From NCBI RefSeq assembly GCF_021732705.1, contig NZ_JAKFUM010000008.1, positions 235,667 through 299,666 on the forward strand: DNA of 64,000 nucleotides. Reading direction: 5' to 3'. This document shows, in pieces, positions 8,446-17,836 of the stretch (position 1 is its first letter; every line of letters begins with the position of its first letter). A program made the translations under genes and the position numbers. The DNA is from Nevskia sp. (GTDB lineage Bacteria > Pseudomonadota > Gammaproteobacteria > Nevskiales > Nevskiaceae). The notes below the pieces were generated by a model, which saw only the letters and a program-made list of their open reading frames with translations, did no database searches and was not told where the DNA came from.

Positions 8446-10089
8446 TCAGTTGAAACTGCCGCCGGTGATCCGGCCCTCGGCGTTCAGCTCCGGGAAGAAG
8501 CGGCTGCGATCGGCGCGGAATTCGCGGGTCGTGATCGTGCCGGGCCTGACCACGAACACCTTCGGGTAGCGCGAGGCGAACTGCTCGATCGTCGGCTGGG
8601 TGGCGATGAAGCGGTCGAAGTCGGCGAGGTCGTTGACGTCGGCGGGTGCGGCCTTGAGCGCCGCGCCGGCATCGGCGACGAGCGTCGGGCGTTCGCTCAG
8701 CATCGACGGCGTGCGCGGCAGCGAGATCAGCTTGAAGAACTGCTGCCACTGTTCCGGCGAACCGGCAGTCTTGTTGCCATTGCCTTCGACATAGCCGCGC
8801 ACCAGTTCTTCGCCCCAGGTGTAGTTGATGATGTAGGCGCGGTACTTGTCGATGAAGGCGATGCGCTGGGTCGCACGTTCCGGCGAGTACAGCAGGTTCT
8901 TCTGCAGCCAGACCTTGGTCTCGTCGACCGTGGCCTTGCCGTCGAGATAGCGGCGCGCCGCCTCGATGCCGGCCGGCACCAGTTCGCGCGCAGCAGCCAC
9001 CACTTTCAGGTAGCGGTCGGCATCCTTCGGGTTCAGCCCGGCGGCGCGAAACAGTTCCTGGGTGAACGCGAGCTTGTCAGCGCCCGGAAAGGCGAGGCCG
9101 ACGCCGAAATCGGCCGTGCCTTCGGCAATCAGCGACTGCGGCGAGAACAGCGGATAGACCGTGTACTCCGGCCAGTTCTGGCCGAGGACCAGTCCGTTCT
9201 CGAGCAGCGTGTTGTAGACGTGATGGCCCGGATAGCCCTCGTGCGAGGCCAGTTCGATCACGCGGGCGACCGGAATCGGCAGGTCGGTGTTGACCTCGAT
9301 CCGGCTCTGAAGCTTGCCCTGATACCAGTTGTAGGCGCTCCACGGCTTGCCGGTGACGAAACTCAGGCGGAAGTTTTCGCTGATCGGCACCGGCATGTGG
9401 TTGTAGGCGCGAACCCGGGCTTCCTCGATCGCCAGATTCATCACCTTCTCGAGCTTGGCCTTCGGTACGGCGAAGCGTTCGACATAGCGGTTGTAGCGCT
9501 CGCTCAGGCTGCGGGCCTGGTCGCCCTTCTGCTTCGGCAACAGGGCCTCGATGCGGGCGAGGATCGGCGCGAAGCGCGATTCGTCGTAATGCGGCGCTTC
9601 CGTGTCGTACAGCAGGCGTGCTTCCTCGTCGAAACTGAACGTCTTGCCCTGCAGCATCTGCGCGCGGGCGATCAAGGCACCGAGCTGCTTCTTGAGATAG
9701 GCGCGGCGCAGGTCGACCAGTTCCGGCCGGGTCTGGAACTGCGGGCTCGGCGCGCGATCGACTTCCGCCAGCAGCGGTGTCGCGGCAGCCTCGATCTGCG
9801 CGGGTGTGGCGGCCTGCCGCTTCACCTCGTCGCGAATCGCGGCCGGGCCGTAGTAGGCGTCGACATAGTCCGGATCGTGCTCGCCCAACGCCAGCACCAG
9901 GCGGACGTACTGCTCGGCAAGTTGGTTCAATGTGGGGTTCACGGTGCGCTGGCTCGGCGGGGCGGCGGAATCAACGGGTGCGGCGTGGGCGGCGAAGGCC
10001 AGCGGCAGCAGTGCGCCGACGACGACGGCCACCACCGTGCGCGAAAGTCCGCGGAAGCGCCGCGGGCGGGTTGTCTGGAGGAGGGTCAT
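8446..10089 (-). CDS. Secreted DUF885 family protein, putative metallopeptidase
   Basis: A 547-residue protein with a signal peptide (VVAVVVGALLPLAFAAHA, ending about residue 37) and a DUF885 domain. The conserved metal-site motif HEGYPGHH lies at residues 283-290, with downstream helices containing EGTADFGVGLAFPG. DUF885 proteins are helical, often annotated as carboxypeptidase-like, and catalysis is not proven for most. The ATG at 10089 was chosen because the signal peptide starts there; the longer frame runs back into the divergent gene. It is transcribed divergently from an M1 aminopeptidase with only 79 bp between start codons. Confidence 0.85.
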   Translation of the reverse strand: MTLLQTTRPRRFRGLSRTVVAVVVGALLPLAFAAHAAPVDSAAPPSQRTVNPTLNQLAEQYVRLVLALGEHDPDYVDAYYGPAAIRDEVKRQAATPAQIEAAATPLLAEVDRAPSPQFQTRPELVDLRRAYLKKQLGALIARAQMLQGKTFSFDEEARLLYDTEAPHYDESRFAPILARIEALLPKQKGDQARSLSERYNRYVERFAVPKAKLEKVMNLAIEEARVRAYNHMPVPISENFRLSFVTGKPWSAYNWYQGKLQSRIEVNTDLPIPVARVIELASHEGYPGHHVYNTLLENGLVLGQNWPEYTVYPLFSPQSLIAEGTADFGVGLAFPGADKLAFTQELFRAAGLNPKDADRYLKVVAAARELVPAGIEAARRYLDGKATVDETKVWLQKNLLYSPERATQRIAFIDKYRAYIINYTWGEELVRGYVEGNGNKTAGSPEQWQQFFKLISLPRTPSMLSERPTLVADAGAALKAAPADVNDLADFDRFIATQPTIEQFASRYPKVFVVRPGTITTREFRADRSRFFPELNAEGRITGGSFN

Positions 10090-10168
10090 GGCACGCGCAC
10101 GGGTTGGAAGTCTGTGGAAAGACAGGATTTTCGTATCATGGTTCGGTCCCCCTTCCGGTCGCAAACCC

Positions 10169-12073
10169 ATGTTCGTTTCCTGCGTTGCCACCCTTCGCCG
10201 CGCGGCCGTTGCCGTGTCCGCCACCGCCGCCACGGCGGCCGCCCTGATCGTGCTTCCGATGAATCCTGTACTCGCTGGCGACGTCGTTGATACCCACTCG
10301 TTCGCCAACAGCAGCGAAGTGCGCACGACGCATGTGGCGCTCGATCTCGCCGTCGATTTCGCCAAAAAAGAACTCTCCGGCCACGTCGATCTGACGCTGG
10401 AGCGACTGAAGCCGGACGCCGACCGCGTGGTGCTCGACACCCGCGCGCTCGAAATCCTCGGTGCCGATGCCAGTGCCGACGGCAAGACCTGGGCGAAGAC
10501 CTCGTTCGCGCTCGGCGCGCTCGATCCGGTGCTCGGCCGACCGCTGACCGTCAGCCTGCCGGCCGGTGCCACCCATGTGCGCGTGCGCTACCACTCGCGA
10601 CCGGAAGCCTCGGGCCTGCAGTGGCTGAAGCCGGCGCAGACCGCGGGCAAGAAGCTGCCGTTCCTGTTCTCGCAGTCGCAGGCGATCCACGCGCGGAGCT
10701 GGATTCCTCTGCAGGATTCGCCGGCCGTGCGCGCGACCTACGACGCGCACATCCGCACGCCGAAGGGCCTGCGCGCAGTGATGAGTGCCGAAATGTCGGA
10801 AGGGCTCGACGCCACGGGCCGCTGGGCATTCACGATGCCGCAGCCGATTCCGAGCTATCTGATCGCGCTGGCCGTCGGCGACATCGGCTTCCAGGCGATG
10901 GGCCCGCGCACCGGCGTCTACGCCGAAGCCGCCACCTTGAAGGCCGCCGCCTACGAGTTCGCCGAAACCGAGAAGACCCTGGAAGTCTGCGAGAAGCTCT
11001 TCGGGCCGTACCGGTGGGGCCGTTATGACCTGCTGGTGCTGCCGCCGAGCTTTCCGTACGGCGGCATGGAAAACCCGCGCCTGACCTTCGTCACGCCGAC
11101 CGTCATCACTGGCGATCGCCGGCTGGTGTCGCTGATCGCGCACGAGCTGGCGCACAGCTGGTCCGGCAATCTCGTGACCAACGCCACCTGGGAAGACTTC
11201 TGGCTGAACGAGGGCTTCACCGAATACCTGACCTATCGCCTGACCGAAGCGCAGTTCGGCAAGGCTCGCGGCGACATGGAGCGCGTGATCGGCACCGCAG
11301 CACTGAAGACCGACATCGGGCTCGCCAAGTCGGACGACGACAAGAAGCTGACCCGCAGCACGCCGGCGGCCGATCCGGACGAAGTGTTCAGCAGCATCCC
11401 GTACGAGCGCGGCGCGCTGTTCCTCGTCTATCTCGAAACCAAGTTCGGCCGCGATGCCTTCGACGCCTTCCTGCGCGGCTGGTTCGACGACCACGCGTTC
11501 CAGAGCGCGACCAGCCGCCAGTTCCTCGCGTATCTCGACGCGAAGCTGCTGAAGACCAAGCCCGGCCTCGTGTCGCCGGCCGAGATCAGCGCGTGGGTGT
11601 CGAACCCGGACCTGCCGGCCGATGCCGTGTACGCCTCGTCCGATGCGCTGGCCAAGGTCGATGCCGCGCGCGATGCCTGGCTCGCCGGCAAGACCGCGGT
11701 CACCGCGATGGGCGGCGCCGAGTGGACGGTGCAGGAGTGGGAGCACTTCTTCGAAGGCTTCCCGAAGACCGCGAGCGCCGCGCAGCTGCAGGCGCTCGAT
11801 GCCGCGTTCAAGCTGACCGGCAGCGGCAACGCGATCATCGCCAGCCACTGGTACAAGCTCGCGGTCGACGCCGGCCAGACTGCCGCCGTGCTGCCGGCGA
11901 TGACCGAATACCTGTCCCGCGTCGGCCGCATGAAGCTGATCGGCCCGATCTACCGCGCGCTCGCCGCCACCGACGCCGGCCGGGCACAGGCCCAGGCGAT
12001 CTTCGCCCAGGTCGGCAGCGGCTATCACCCGATCGCGCAGCAGTCGGTGGAGCGGATCATCAAGGGCAGCTAG
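10169..12073 (+). CDS. M1 family aminopeptidase (leukotriene-A4-hydrolase-like)
   Basis: A 634-residue secreted zinc aminopeptidase. A signal peptide occupies about residues 1-37. The exopeptidase motif GGMEN is at 298-302, the zinc motif HELAHSW at 325-331, and the third ligand Glu348 lies in WLNEGFTEYL. The C-terminal helical region (WEHFFEGFP onward) matches the LTA4-hydrolase C-terminal domain. It trims N-terminal residues from peptides in the periplasm or outside. The ATG at 10169 is preceded by about 79 bp shared with the divergent DUF885 peptidase, so the two secreted peptidases may be co-regulated. The TAG stop codon is also the first three bases of a large palindromic element. Confidence 0.88.
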   Translation: MFVSCVATLRRAAVAVSATAATAAALIVLPMNPVLAGDVVDTHSFANSSEVRTTHVALDLAVDFAKKELSGHVDLTLERLKPDADRVVLDTRALEILGADASADGKTWAKTSFALGALDPVLGRPLTVSLPAGATHVRVRYHSRPEASGLQWLKPAQTAGKKLPFLFSQSQAIHARSWIPLQDSPAVRATYDAHIRTPKGLRAVMSAEMSEGLDATGRWAFTMPQPIPSYLIALAVGDIGFQAMGPRTGVYAEAATLKAAAYEFAETEKTLEVCEKLFGPYRWGRYDLLVLPPSFPYGGMENPRLTFVTPTVITGDRRLVSLIAHELAHSWSGNLVTNATWEDFWLNEGFTEYLTYRLTEAQFGKARGDMERVIGTAALKTDIGLAKSDDDKKLTRSTPAADPDEVFSSIPYERGALFLVYLETKFGRDAFDAFLRGWFDDHAFQSATSRQFLAYLDAKLLKTKPGLVSPAEISAWVSNPDLPADAVYASSDALAKVDAARDAWLAGKTAVTAMGGAEWTVQEWEHFFEGFPKTASAAQLQALDAAFKLTGSGNAIIASHWYKLAVDAGQTAAVLPAMTEYLSRVGRMKLIGPIYRALAATDAGRAQAQAIFAQVGSGYHPIAQQSVERIIKGS

Positions 12074-12233
12074 TGCAGCGCACCCGACGAAGCGTTAGTG
12101 ATGTGGCGACGAATCGTGGTGCGAATCAAGGCGCGATGAGGAGCCATAGTTGTTCTATGGCGACGATTCGCAACGAAGAGTCGCGCCGCGAGACGCGGCA
12201 CAGCGCTAACGGTTTGTTGGACGCGCTGCACTA
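12071..12233. repeat. 163-bp imperfect palindrome (MITE/REP-like element)
   Basis: The outer 11 bases tagtgcagcgc (12071-12081) are exactly mirrored by gcgctgcacta (12223-12233). The centre is ccatag-ttgtt-ctatgg (12144-12160), and the symmetry axis is at 12152 for both. Between them the arms match partially, for example CGTTAG at both equivalent positions and a related ATCG-rich inner segment. Such an element could extrude as a long hairpin in DNA or RNA and serve as a 3' end structure. It resembles intergenic palindromes scattered in gammaproteobacterial genomes; copy number cannot be judged from one window. Confidence 0.75.
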
Positions 12234-12246
12234 GCGGTTGGCCGCG

Positions 12247-12597
12247 ATGCGTCGCGTTCGCGTTGCCGGCATCGTCGCTGCGCTGCTGCTGTCCGGCGCG
12301 CTGCCGACGCTGTGGCGTGCGAGCGCGCCGGTGGTGCGGATCACGAACGAGAGCGGCCTTGCGGTGAGCATCCGGCTGGAAACGGATATCGCAGCCACCT
12401 ATCCGGCGCTGACGCTGGCGCCGGAAGCACGGAGCGAAATACGCGCGACCGGCCAGGATCAGGGCATTCGCGTCATCGCGACCCGGGCCGACGGACGGGT
12501 GCTGGCCAGCGAGCAGACCTACGTGACCGCCGGTGTCGATGTGCAGGCGACGATCAGGCCGAAAACGATCGAGATCCGCTATGACCTCGACGACTGA
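12247..12597 (+). CDS. Small exported hypothetical protein
   Basis: A 116-residue product starting MRRVRVAGIVAALLLSGALP, a hydrophobic N-terminal signal or anchor, followed by a mostly beta domain (VVRITNESGLAVSIRLETDI, LTLAPEARSEIRA). No family recognised. It begins 13 bp after the palindrome and converges on a small lysine-rich gene. A TTG three codons upstream is an alternative start. Confidence 0.5.
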   Translation: MRRVRVAGIVAALLLSGALPTLWRASAPVVRITNESGLAVSIRLETDIAATYPALTLAPEARSEIRATGQDQGIRVIATRADGRVLASEQTYVTAGVDVQATIRPKTIEIRYDLDD

Positions 12598-12604
12598 GCG
12601 GCGC

Positions 12605-12775
12605 TCAATGCACCTTGCGCGACATGCCCTTCAGCCGCTCGGCGTCCTTGTTGGTCTTGCCGCTGCCCTTGTCGGGACGCAGCTTGCCGCCGCCCGAGGG
12701 GCCGGCGGCCTTCTTCGCGGCCAGCGCTTCCTTCAGCACGTCGGCGGCGGATTTCTTCTTCGGGGCTTCGCTCAT
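12605..12775 (-). CDS. Small Lys/Ala-rich conserved hypothetical protein (56 aa)
   Basis: Translates as MSEAPKKKSAADVLKEALAA followed by KKAAGPSGGGKLRPDKGSGK and ending KDAERLKGMSRKVH. It is highly basic, with no membrane segment; such small proteins may bind nucleic acids or ribosomes, but the function is unknown. Clean ATG and TGA, ending 7 bp from the convergent exported protein. Codon use matches the neighbours. Confidence 0.6.
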   Translation of the reverse strand: MSEAPKKKSAADVLKEALAAKKAAGPSGGGKLRPDKGSGKTNKDAERLKGMSRKVH

Positions 12776-12785
12776 GGGCCGTATT

Positions 12786-13190
12786 CTACTGCGCCCGCCG
12801 TGCCTGTTCGGCCTGCCGCATCGGCATCGCGTCGATGGTCTCGAACAGCACGCGCAGCGGCACCGGCCGCAGCGAGCGGAGTTTCTCGCTGCCGTCGCGG
12901 CCGATCAGCAGGGCGCGGAAGCGGTCGGCGGGAATGTCGCGGATGACGGTGCCGAGGCCCGCCGGACGCGGGGCCTCGCCGATCACTTCGATCACCTGCA
13001 CGTCGCGCTCCGCCAGACCGGCCGGGTCTTCGGCCAGATCGCGGCGCTGATGCACCAGCGCCACATCGGCGGCGGTCGGTGACAGCAGCAGCAGGATGCG
13101 CGGCTGCGCGGCGAGGTCCGCGTCGGCCCGCGCAGCGCCCGCCAGCCCGAGCGCGACCAGCGCCAGCGATCTCGCCAGCGCCTGCATCAC
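12786..13190 (-). CDS. DUF4174 domain-containing exported protein
   Basis: A 134-residue protein with a signal peptide (cleaved about residue 22, ARA) and a thioredoxin-like DUF4174 domain. Landmarks are RILLLLSPTAADVALVHQRR, the LAERDVQVIEV strand, FRALLIGRDGSEKLRS, and the family ending LFETIDAMPMRQAEQ. No redox cysteines are visible, in line with the family, whose role is unknown. It lies just downstream of aceF on the same strand. Confidence 0.75.
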   Translation of the reverse strand: MMQALARSLALVALGLAGAARADADLAAQPRILLLLSPTAADVALVHQRRDLAEDPAGLAERDVQVIEVIGEAPRPAGLGTVIRDIPADRFRALLIGRDGSEKLRSLRPVPLRVLFETIDAMPMRQAEQARRAQ

Positions 13191-13214
13191 GGTGCCCGGA
13201 TCACGGCCGCCCGA

Positions 13215-14957
13215 TCACAGCGCCAGCCGGCGGATGTCGCCGAGCAGCTTGACCAGCAGCACGATGGTGCGCGCGGCATACGCGCCGTCGATCACGCGGT
13301 GGTCGTAGCTCAGGCTCAGCGGCACCATCAGCCGTGGCTGGAACGCGGCGCCGTCCCAGACCGGTTTCATCGTGGCCTTCGACACGCCGAGGATGCCGAC
13401 TTCCGGCGCGTTGACGATCGGCGTGAAGTGACCGCCGCCGATGCCGCCCAGGCTGGAGATCGAGAACACGCCGCCTTTCATGTCGGCACCGCCGAGCTTG
13501 CCGTCGCGCGCCTTCTTGGCCAGCTCGCCGGTCTCGATCGCCAATTGCGTGATGGTTTTCTTGTCGACATCGCGCACCACCGGCACCAGCAGGCCATTCG
13601 GCGTGTCGGCCGCGAAGCCGATGTGCGTGTAGTGCTTGTGGATCAGGTTTTCGCCGTCCGGCGACAGCGAGGCGCGGAATTCCGGGTAGGCCTCCAGCAC
13701 CTTGGCCATCGCCTTCATCACGAACGGCAGCAGGGTGAGCTTCGGACCGCCGGCCTTCGCCGATTCCTCCGACGCTTCCTTGCGGAAGGCTTCGAGTTCG
13801 GTGATGTCGGCTTCGTCGGTCTGGGTGACGTGCGGAATGTTCAGCCAGGCGCGGTGCAGGTGCGCGGCCGACAGCTTGCGGATGCGCGCCAGCGGCTTCA
13901 CCTCGATCTCGCCGAACTGGGCGAAATCGACGGCGGGAATCGCCGGAATGCCGCTGCCGCCGCTGTTGCCGCCACTGCCGCCACCGGCCGGTGCCGCGGA
14001 CGGCGGCGGCGCGGCCAGCGCGGTCTTGACGAAGCCCTGCACGTCTTCCTGCGTGATGCGGCCTTTCGGGCCGGAACCCGGCACCTTGGCCAGATCCACG
14101 CCGAGTTCGCGCGCGAACTTGCGGATCGACGGACTCGCGTACGGCACGTCATCGCTGGCCGGCGCGGGCGGCGCCGGCGGCGGTGCGGTGGCTACCGCCG
14201 GTTTCGGCGCGGCGGCGCTCGCTGCTGCCGCCGGAGCTGGTGCGGCGGCTGGCGCTGCGGGTGGATTCGCGGCAGGCGCGGCGGCGGGAGCAGCAGCCGA
14301 AGTATCGGCCGGGGCACTGCCAGCCAAGCTGCAAACCGCCGTGCCCTTCGCGACCTTGTCGCCGACCTTCAGCAACAGGCCGCTGACGATGCCGGCCGAC
14401 GGCGCCGGCACATCCAGCGTGGCCTTGTCCGATTCGAGCACGAGCAGGGTCTGATCCTTCTCGACCGCGTCGCCGTCCTTGACCAGCACTTCGATCACCG
14501 GCACGTCCGCGTAGTCGCCGATGTCGGGAATGGTGACGGCGATGGCGCCAGCCGACGCCGCAGGTGCGGCCGCTGCTGCCGGGGCGACGGCCGCCGCGGT
14601 CGGCGCGGTCGGCGCGGCCTTGGCGGCAGCGGGTGCCGCGGGTGCCGCAGGCGCTGCGGCGGCAGGCGCGGGTGCGGCCGGCGCAGTCGGAGCGGCCAGC
14701 GCGGCATCGGCCTCCGCGTCACCGGCAATCTCGCAGACCGCCGACCCCATCGACACCTTGTCGCCGACCTTGAGCTTGAAGCCGCCGACGACACCGGCGA
14801 CCGGCGCCGGCACGTCGAGGGTGGCCTTGTCCGATTCCAGCACCATCAGGGTCTGGTCCTTCTCGACGCGCTCGCCGTCCTTGACCAGCACCTCGATCAC
14901 CGGCACGTCGTGGTAGTCGCCGATGTCCGGGACCGTGACTGTCGTTGCACTGGCCAT
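13215..14957 (-). CDS. aceF: Dihydrolipoamide acetyltransferase, pyruvate dehydrogenase E2
   Basis: A 580-residue E2 subunit. Two lipoyl domains are visible with the modified lysines in ESDKATLDV (Lys44 and Lys178), joined by long Ala/Pro linkers. A peripheral-subunit-binding domain follows at about 270-310 (YASPSIRKFARELGV then GRITQEDV), then the catalytic acyltransferase domain ending with SYDHRVIDGA (His553, Asp557). It transfers the acetyl group from E1 to CoA in the cytoplasmic pyruvate dehydrogenase complex. The start is 3 bases after the aceE stop, so the two are translationally coupled. No E3 (lpd) gene follows, unlike some relatives. Confidence 0.95.
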   Translation of the reverse strand: MASATTVTVPDIGDYHDVPVIEVLVKDGERVEKDQTLMVLESDKATLDVPAPVAGVVGGFKLKVGDKVSMGSAVCEIAGDAEADAALAAPTAPAAPAPAAAAPAAPAAPAAAKAAPTAPTAAAVAPAAAAAPAASAGAIAVTIPDIGDYADVPVIEVLVKDGDAVEKDQTLLVLESDKATLDVPAPSAGIVSGLLLKVGDKVAKGTAVCSLAGSAPADTSAAAPAAAPAANPPAAPAAAPAPAAAASAAAPKPAVATAPPPAPPAPASDDVPYASPSIRKFARELGVDLAKVPGSGPKGRITQEDVQGFVKTALAAPPPSAAPAGGGSGGNSGGSGIPAIPAVDFAQFGEIEVKPLARIRKLSAAHLHRAWLNIPHVTQTDEADITELEAFRKEASEESAKAGGPKLTLLPFVMKAMAKVLEAYPEFRASLSPDGENLIHKHYTHIGFAADTPNGLLVPVVRDVDKKTITQLAIETGELAKKARDGKLGGADMKGGVFSISSLGGIGGGHFTPIVNAPEVGILGVSKATMKPVWDGAAFQPRLMVPLSLSYDHRVIDGAYAARTIVLLVKLLGDIRRLAL

Positions 14958-14960
14958 GGC

Positions 14961-17654
14961 TTACACCTGCACCGGGTTGGGTTTGGCCGGATCGAGGCCG
15001 TATCTGGCGATGGCCTCGGCCAGCTTCGCGCGCGGGAAGCTGCCTTCGTCGGCCAGTGCCTGCAGGGCCTTGACGGTGATCCAGCGGCGGTCGACTTCGA
15101 AGAAGTGGCGCAGCTTTTCGCGGGTGTCGCTGCGGCCGTAACCGTCGGTGCCGAGCACGTGGTAGGCCATCGGCACGAACGGGCGGATCTGCTCCGGATA
15201 GGCCTTCATGTAGTCGGTCGCGACGATCGCCGGGCCGCTCATGCCGGTCAGCACTTCGGTGACATACGGCTGGCGCGGCGCTTCCGACGGATTGAGCAGG
15301 TTCCAGCGCTCGGCATCGCGGCCGTCGCGAGCCAGCTCGTTGAAGCTCGGCGCACTCCAGATATCGCTGGTCACGCCCCAGTCCGCCTTCAGCAGCTCGG
15401 CGGCGGCGATCACTTCGCGCAGGATCGAACCGGAACCGAGCAGCTGCACGTGGGTTTCCGCCGGCGCTTCGCACGGCGTCAGCAGGTACAGGCCCTTCAT
15501 GATCCCGCGCTCCACGCCCGCCGGCATCGCCGGGTGCGGGTAGTTCTCGTTCTGCAGGGTCAGGTAGTAGTACTCGTCGTGCTGCGGGCCGCCGTCGGAC
15601 GGATACATGCGGCGCATGCCTTCCGACAGGATCACCGCGATCTCGTAGGCGTACGCCGGATCGTAGGCGCGGCAGTTCGGGATGGTCGCGGCGAACAGGT
15701 GGCTGTGGCCATCCTCGTGCTGCAGGCCTTCGCCGTTCAAGGTCGTGCGGCCGGCGGTGCCGCCGAGCAGGAAGCCGCGCGCACGCATGTCGCCGGCGGC
15801 ATAGGCGAGATCGGCGATGCGCTGGAAGCCGAACATCGAATAGAAGATGTAGAACGGCAACAGCGACACGCCATGGTTCGAATAGCTGGTGGCGGCGGCC
15901 GTCCACGAACTCATCGCGCCGGCTTCGGTGATGCCTTCTTCCAGCACCTGACCCTTGATGTCTTCCTTGTAGAAGGCCAGCTGATCGGAATCGTGCGGCG
16001 TGTACTTCTGGCCGACCACCGAATAGATGCCCAACTGGCGGAACATGCCTTCCATGCCGAAGGTGCGGGCTTCGTCCGGCACGATCGGCACGATGCGCGG
16101 GCCGATCTTCTTGTCGCGCAGCAGCACCTGCAGCGCCTGGACGAAGGCCATCGTGGTCGAGATCTCGCGCTCGCCGCTGGCGGCCAGCAGGCGATCGAAG
16201 ATCGACAGCGGCGGGATCTCCAGCGGCTCGCCGACGGACTTGCGGCTCGGCAGCGAACCGCCGAGCGCAGCGCGACGGCCTCGCAGGTACTTGATTTCCG
16301 GCGAATCGTCAGCCGGCTTGTAGAACGGCGTGTCCTTGATCTGATCGTCGGAGATCGGAATCTGGAAGCGGTCGCGGAAAGCGCGGAGCGCGTCCTCGCC
16401 CATCTTCTTCTGCTGGTGCGTGATGTTCTGGCCTTCGCCGGCCTCGCCCATGCCGTAGCCCTTGACCGTCTTGGCCAGGATCACCGTCGGCGTGCCGACA
16501 TGCTTCACCGCGGCCGCATATGCCGCGTACAGCTTGTGCGGATCGTGCCCGCCGCGATTCAGGCGGCCGATGTCCTCGTCCGACATCGTCGACACCAGCT
16601 TCAGCGTTTCCGGGTGCTTGGCGAAGAAGTGCTCGCGCGTGTACTTGCCGCCCTTGGCCTTGTAGTTCTGGTATTCGCCGTCGACGGTCTCGTTGAAGAT
16701 CTTGACCAGATGCCCGGTGCGGTCCTGCGCGATCAGCGCATCCCAGGCGCCGCCCCAGATCACCTTGATCACGTTCCAGCCGCCGCCGCGGAACACGCCT
16801 TCGAGTTCCTGGATGATCTTGCCGTTGCCGCGCACCGGGCCATCGAGCCGCTGCAGGTTGCAGTTGACGACGAAGACGAGGTTGTCGAGCTTCTCGCGCG
16901 CCGCGATGTCGATGGCGCCGAGCGATTCCGGCTCGTCCATCTCGCCGTCGCCGCAGAAGCACCAGACCTTGCGGCCGGTCGCCTTCATCAGGCCGCGATG
17001 CTCCAGATACTTCATCAGCCGCGCCTGATAGATCGCCTGGATCGGGCCCAGACCCATGCTGACCGTCGCGAACTGCCAGAAGTCCGGCATCAGCCACGGA
17101 TGCGGATACGACGGCAGGCCGACGCCATCGGTCTCCATGCGGAAATTGCGCAACTGCGATTCGGTCAGCCGGCCTTCGAGGAAGGCGCGGGCATAGATGC
17201 CCGGCGTGCAGTGCCCCTGGATGTAGACCAGATCCGGGCCATCGGCGTGTTCCGGGCCTTTCCAGAAATGGTTGAAGCCGACGTCGTACAGCGTGGCCGC
17301 CGACGCGAAGCTGGCGATGTGGCCGCCGATGCCCGAATGCTCGCGGTTGGCGTTGATCACCATCGCCATCGCGTTCCAGCGGATGATCGAGCGGATCTTC
17401 CATTCCAGCGCGTGATCGCCCGGCGAGCGCTCTTCCAGATGCGGCGGAATGGTGTTGACGTAGGCGGTGTTCGGCGAGAACGGAATGTAGGCGCCGGAGA
17501 GCCGCGCCTTTTCCTGCAGTGCTTCCAGCAGGAAGTGCGCGCGTTCCGGGCCTTCGCGCTCGAGCACGGCGGCCAGCGCTTCCAGCCACTCGCGGGTTTC
17601 CTGCGGATCCGGGTCGGCAACCACCGGCGGCGTCGGGGCAATGGGTCCAGTCAT
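14961..17654 (-). CDS. aceE: Pyruvate dehydrogenase E1 component, homodimeric type
   Basis: An 897-residue E1 that decarboxylates pyruvate with thiamine diphosphate. The ThDP-binding segment GDGEMDEPESLG is present, as are the family N-terminus QETREWLEALAAVLEREG, and the conserved NREHSGIGGHIASFASAATL and TVKGYGMGEAGEGQN blocks. The length matches the AceE family (about 890). The start at MTGPIAPTPP was chosen because it fits other AceE proteins; a longer frame upstream has arginine-rich, non-conserved sequence. First gene of the aceE-aceF operon, divergent from a LysR regulator with about 180 bp between starts. Confidence 0.95.
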   Translation of the reverse strand: MTGPIAPTPPVVADPDPQETREWLEALAAVLEREGPERAHFLLEALQEKARLSGAYIPFSPNTAYVNTIPPHLEERSPGDHALEWKIRSIIRWNAMAMVINANREHSGIGGHIASFASAATLYDVGFNHFWKGPEHADGPDLVYIQGHCTPGIYARAFLEGRLTESQLRNFRMETDGVGLPSYPHPWLMPDFWQFATVSMGLGPIQAIYQARLMKYLEHRGLMKATGRKVWCFCGDGEMDEPESLGAIDIAAREKLDNLVFVVNCNLQRLDGPVRGNGKIIQELEGVFRGGGWNVIKVIWGGAWDALIAQDRTGHLVKIFNETVDGEYQNYKAKGGKYTREHFFAKHPETLKLVSTMSDEDIGRLNRGGHDPHKLYAAYAAAVKHVGTPTVILAKTVKGYGMGEAGEGQNITHQQKKMGEDALRAFRDRFQIPISDDQIKDTPFYKPADDSPEIKYLRGRRAALGGSLPSRKSVGEPLEIPPLSIFDRLLAASGEREISTTMAFVQALQVLLRDKKIGPRIVPIVPDEARTFGMEGMFRQLGIYSVVGQKYTPHDSDQLAFYKEDIKGQVLEEGITEAGAMSSWTAAATSYSNHGVSLLPFYIFYSMFGFQRIADLAYAAGDMRARGFLLGGTAGRTTLNGEGLQHEDGHSHLFAATIPNCRAYDPAYAYEIAVILSEGMRRMYPSDGGPQHDEYYYLTLQNENYPHPAMPAGVERGIMKGLYLLTPCEAPAETHVQLLGSGSILREVIAAAELLKADWGVTSDIWSAPSFNELARDGRDAERWNLLNPSEAPRQPYVTEVLTGMSGPAIVATDYMKAYPEQIRPFVPMAYHVLGTDGYGRSDTREKLRHFFEVDRRWITVKALQALADEGSFPRAKLAEAIARYGLDPAKPNPVQV

Positions 17655-17768
17655 GGGAAGGGTCCTGTTCTGGCCGGGTCGAGCGTAGCGCCTGATCATG
17701 CGCCTCGCCGCGGAACACCGGCACCGTCGGCACGATGCCGACCTGCGTGCCGGCACATTAGACGGGCG

Positions 17769-17787
17769 ATATTGATACGTCCAATAT
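17769..17787. promoter_or_regulatory. Candidate LysR-type operator
   Basis: An inverted repeat ATATTG-N7-CAATAT lies 50 bp upstream of the LysR start, in the divergent region with aceE. It is the only AT-rich palindrome there and has the T-N11-A form bound by LysR proteins. Probable autoregulatory site; effect on aceE is possible. Confidence 0.45.
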
Positions 17788-17836
17788 ATGTAACGTAGGC
17801 TTTCGATACTTGTCGCATACCGAGAGCGTGCCCCGG

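Noticed and set aside
12071-12233. Integron attC site interpretation of the palindrome
   Set aside because: The GTTAG and CTAAC boxes are in the wrong order for attC (which has RYYYAAC first and GTTRRRY last), and no integron cassette or integrase is nearby.
13299-17798. A 1499-codon open frame on the plus strand across aceF and aceE
   Set aside because: It is the antisense shadow of two highly conserved genes. Its translation is Arg/Gly/His-rich without domains, as expected from high-GC codon bias.
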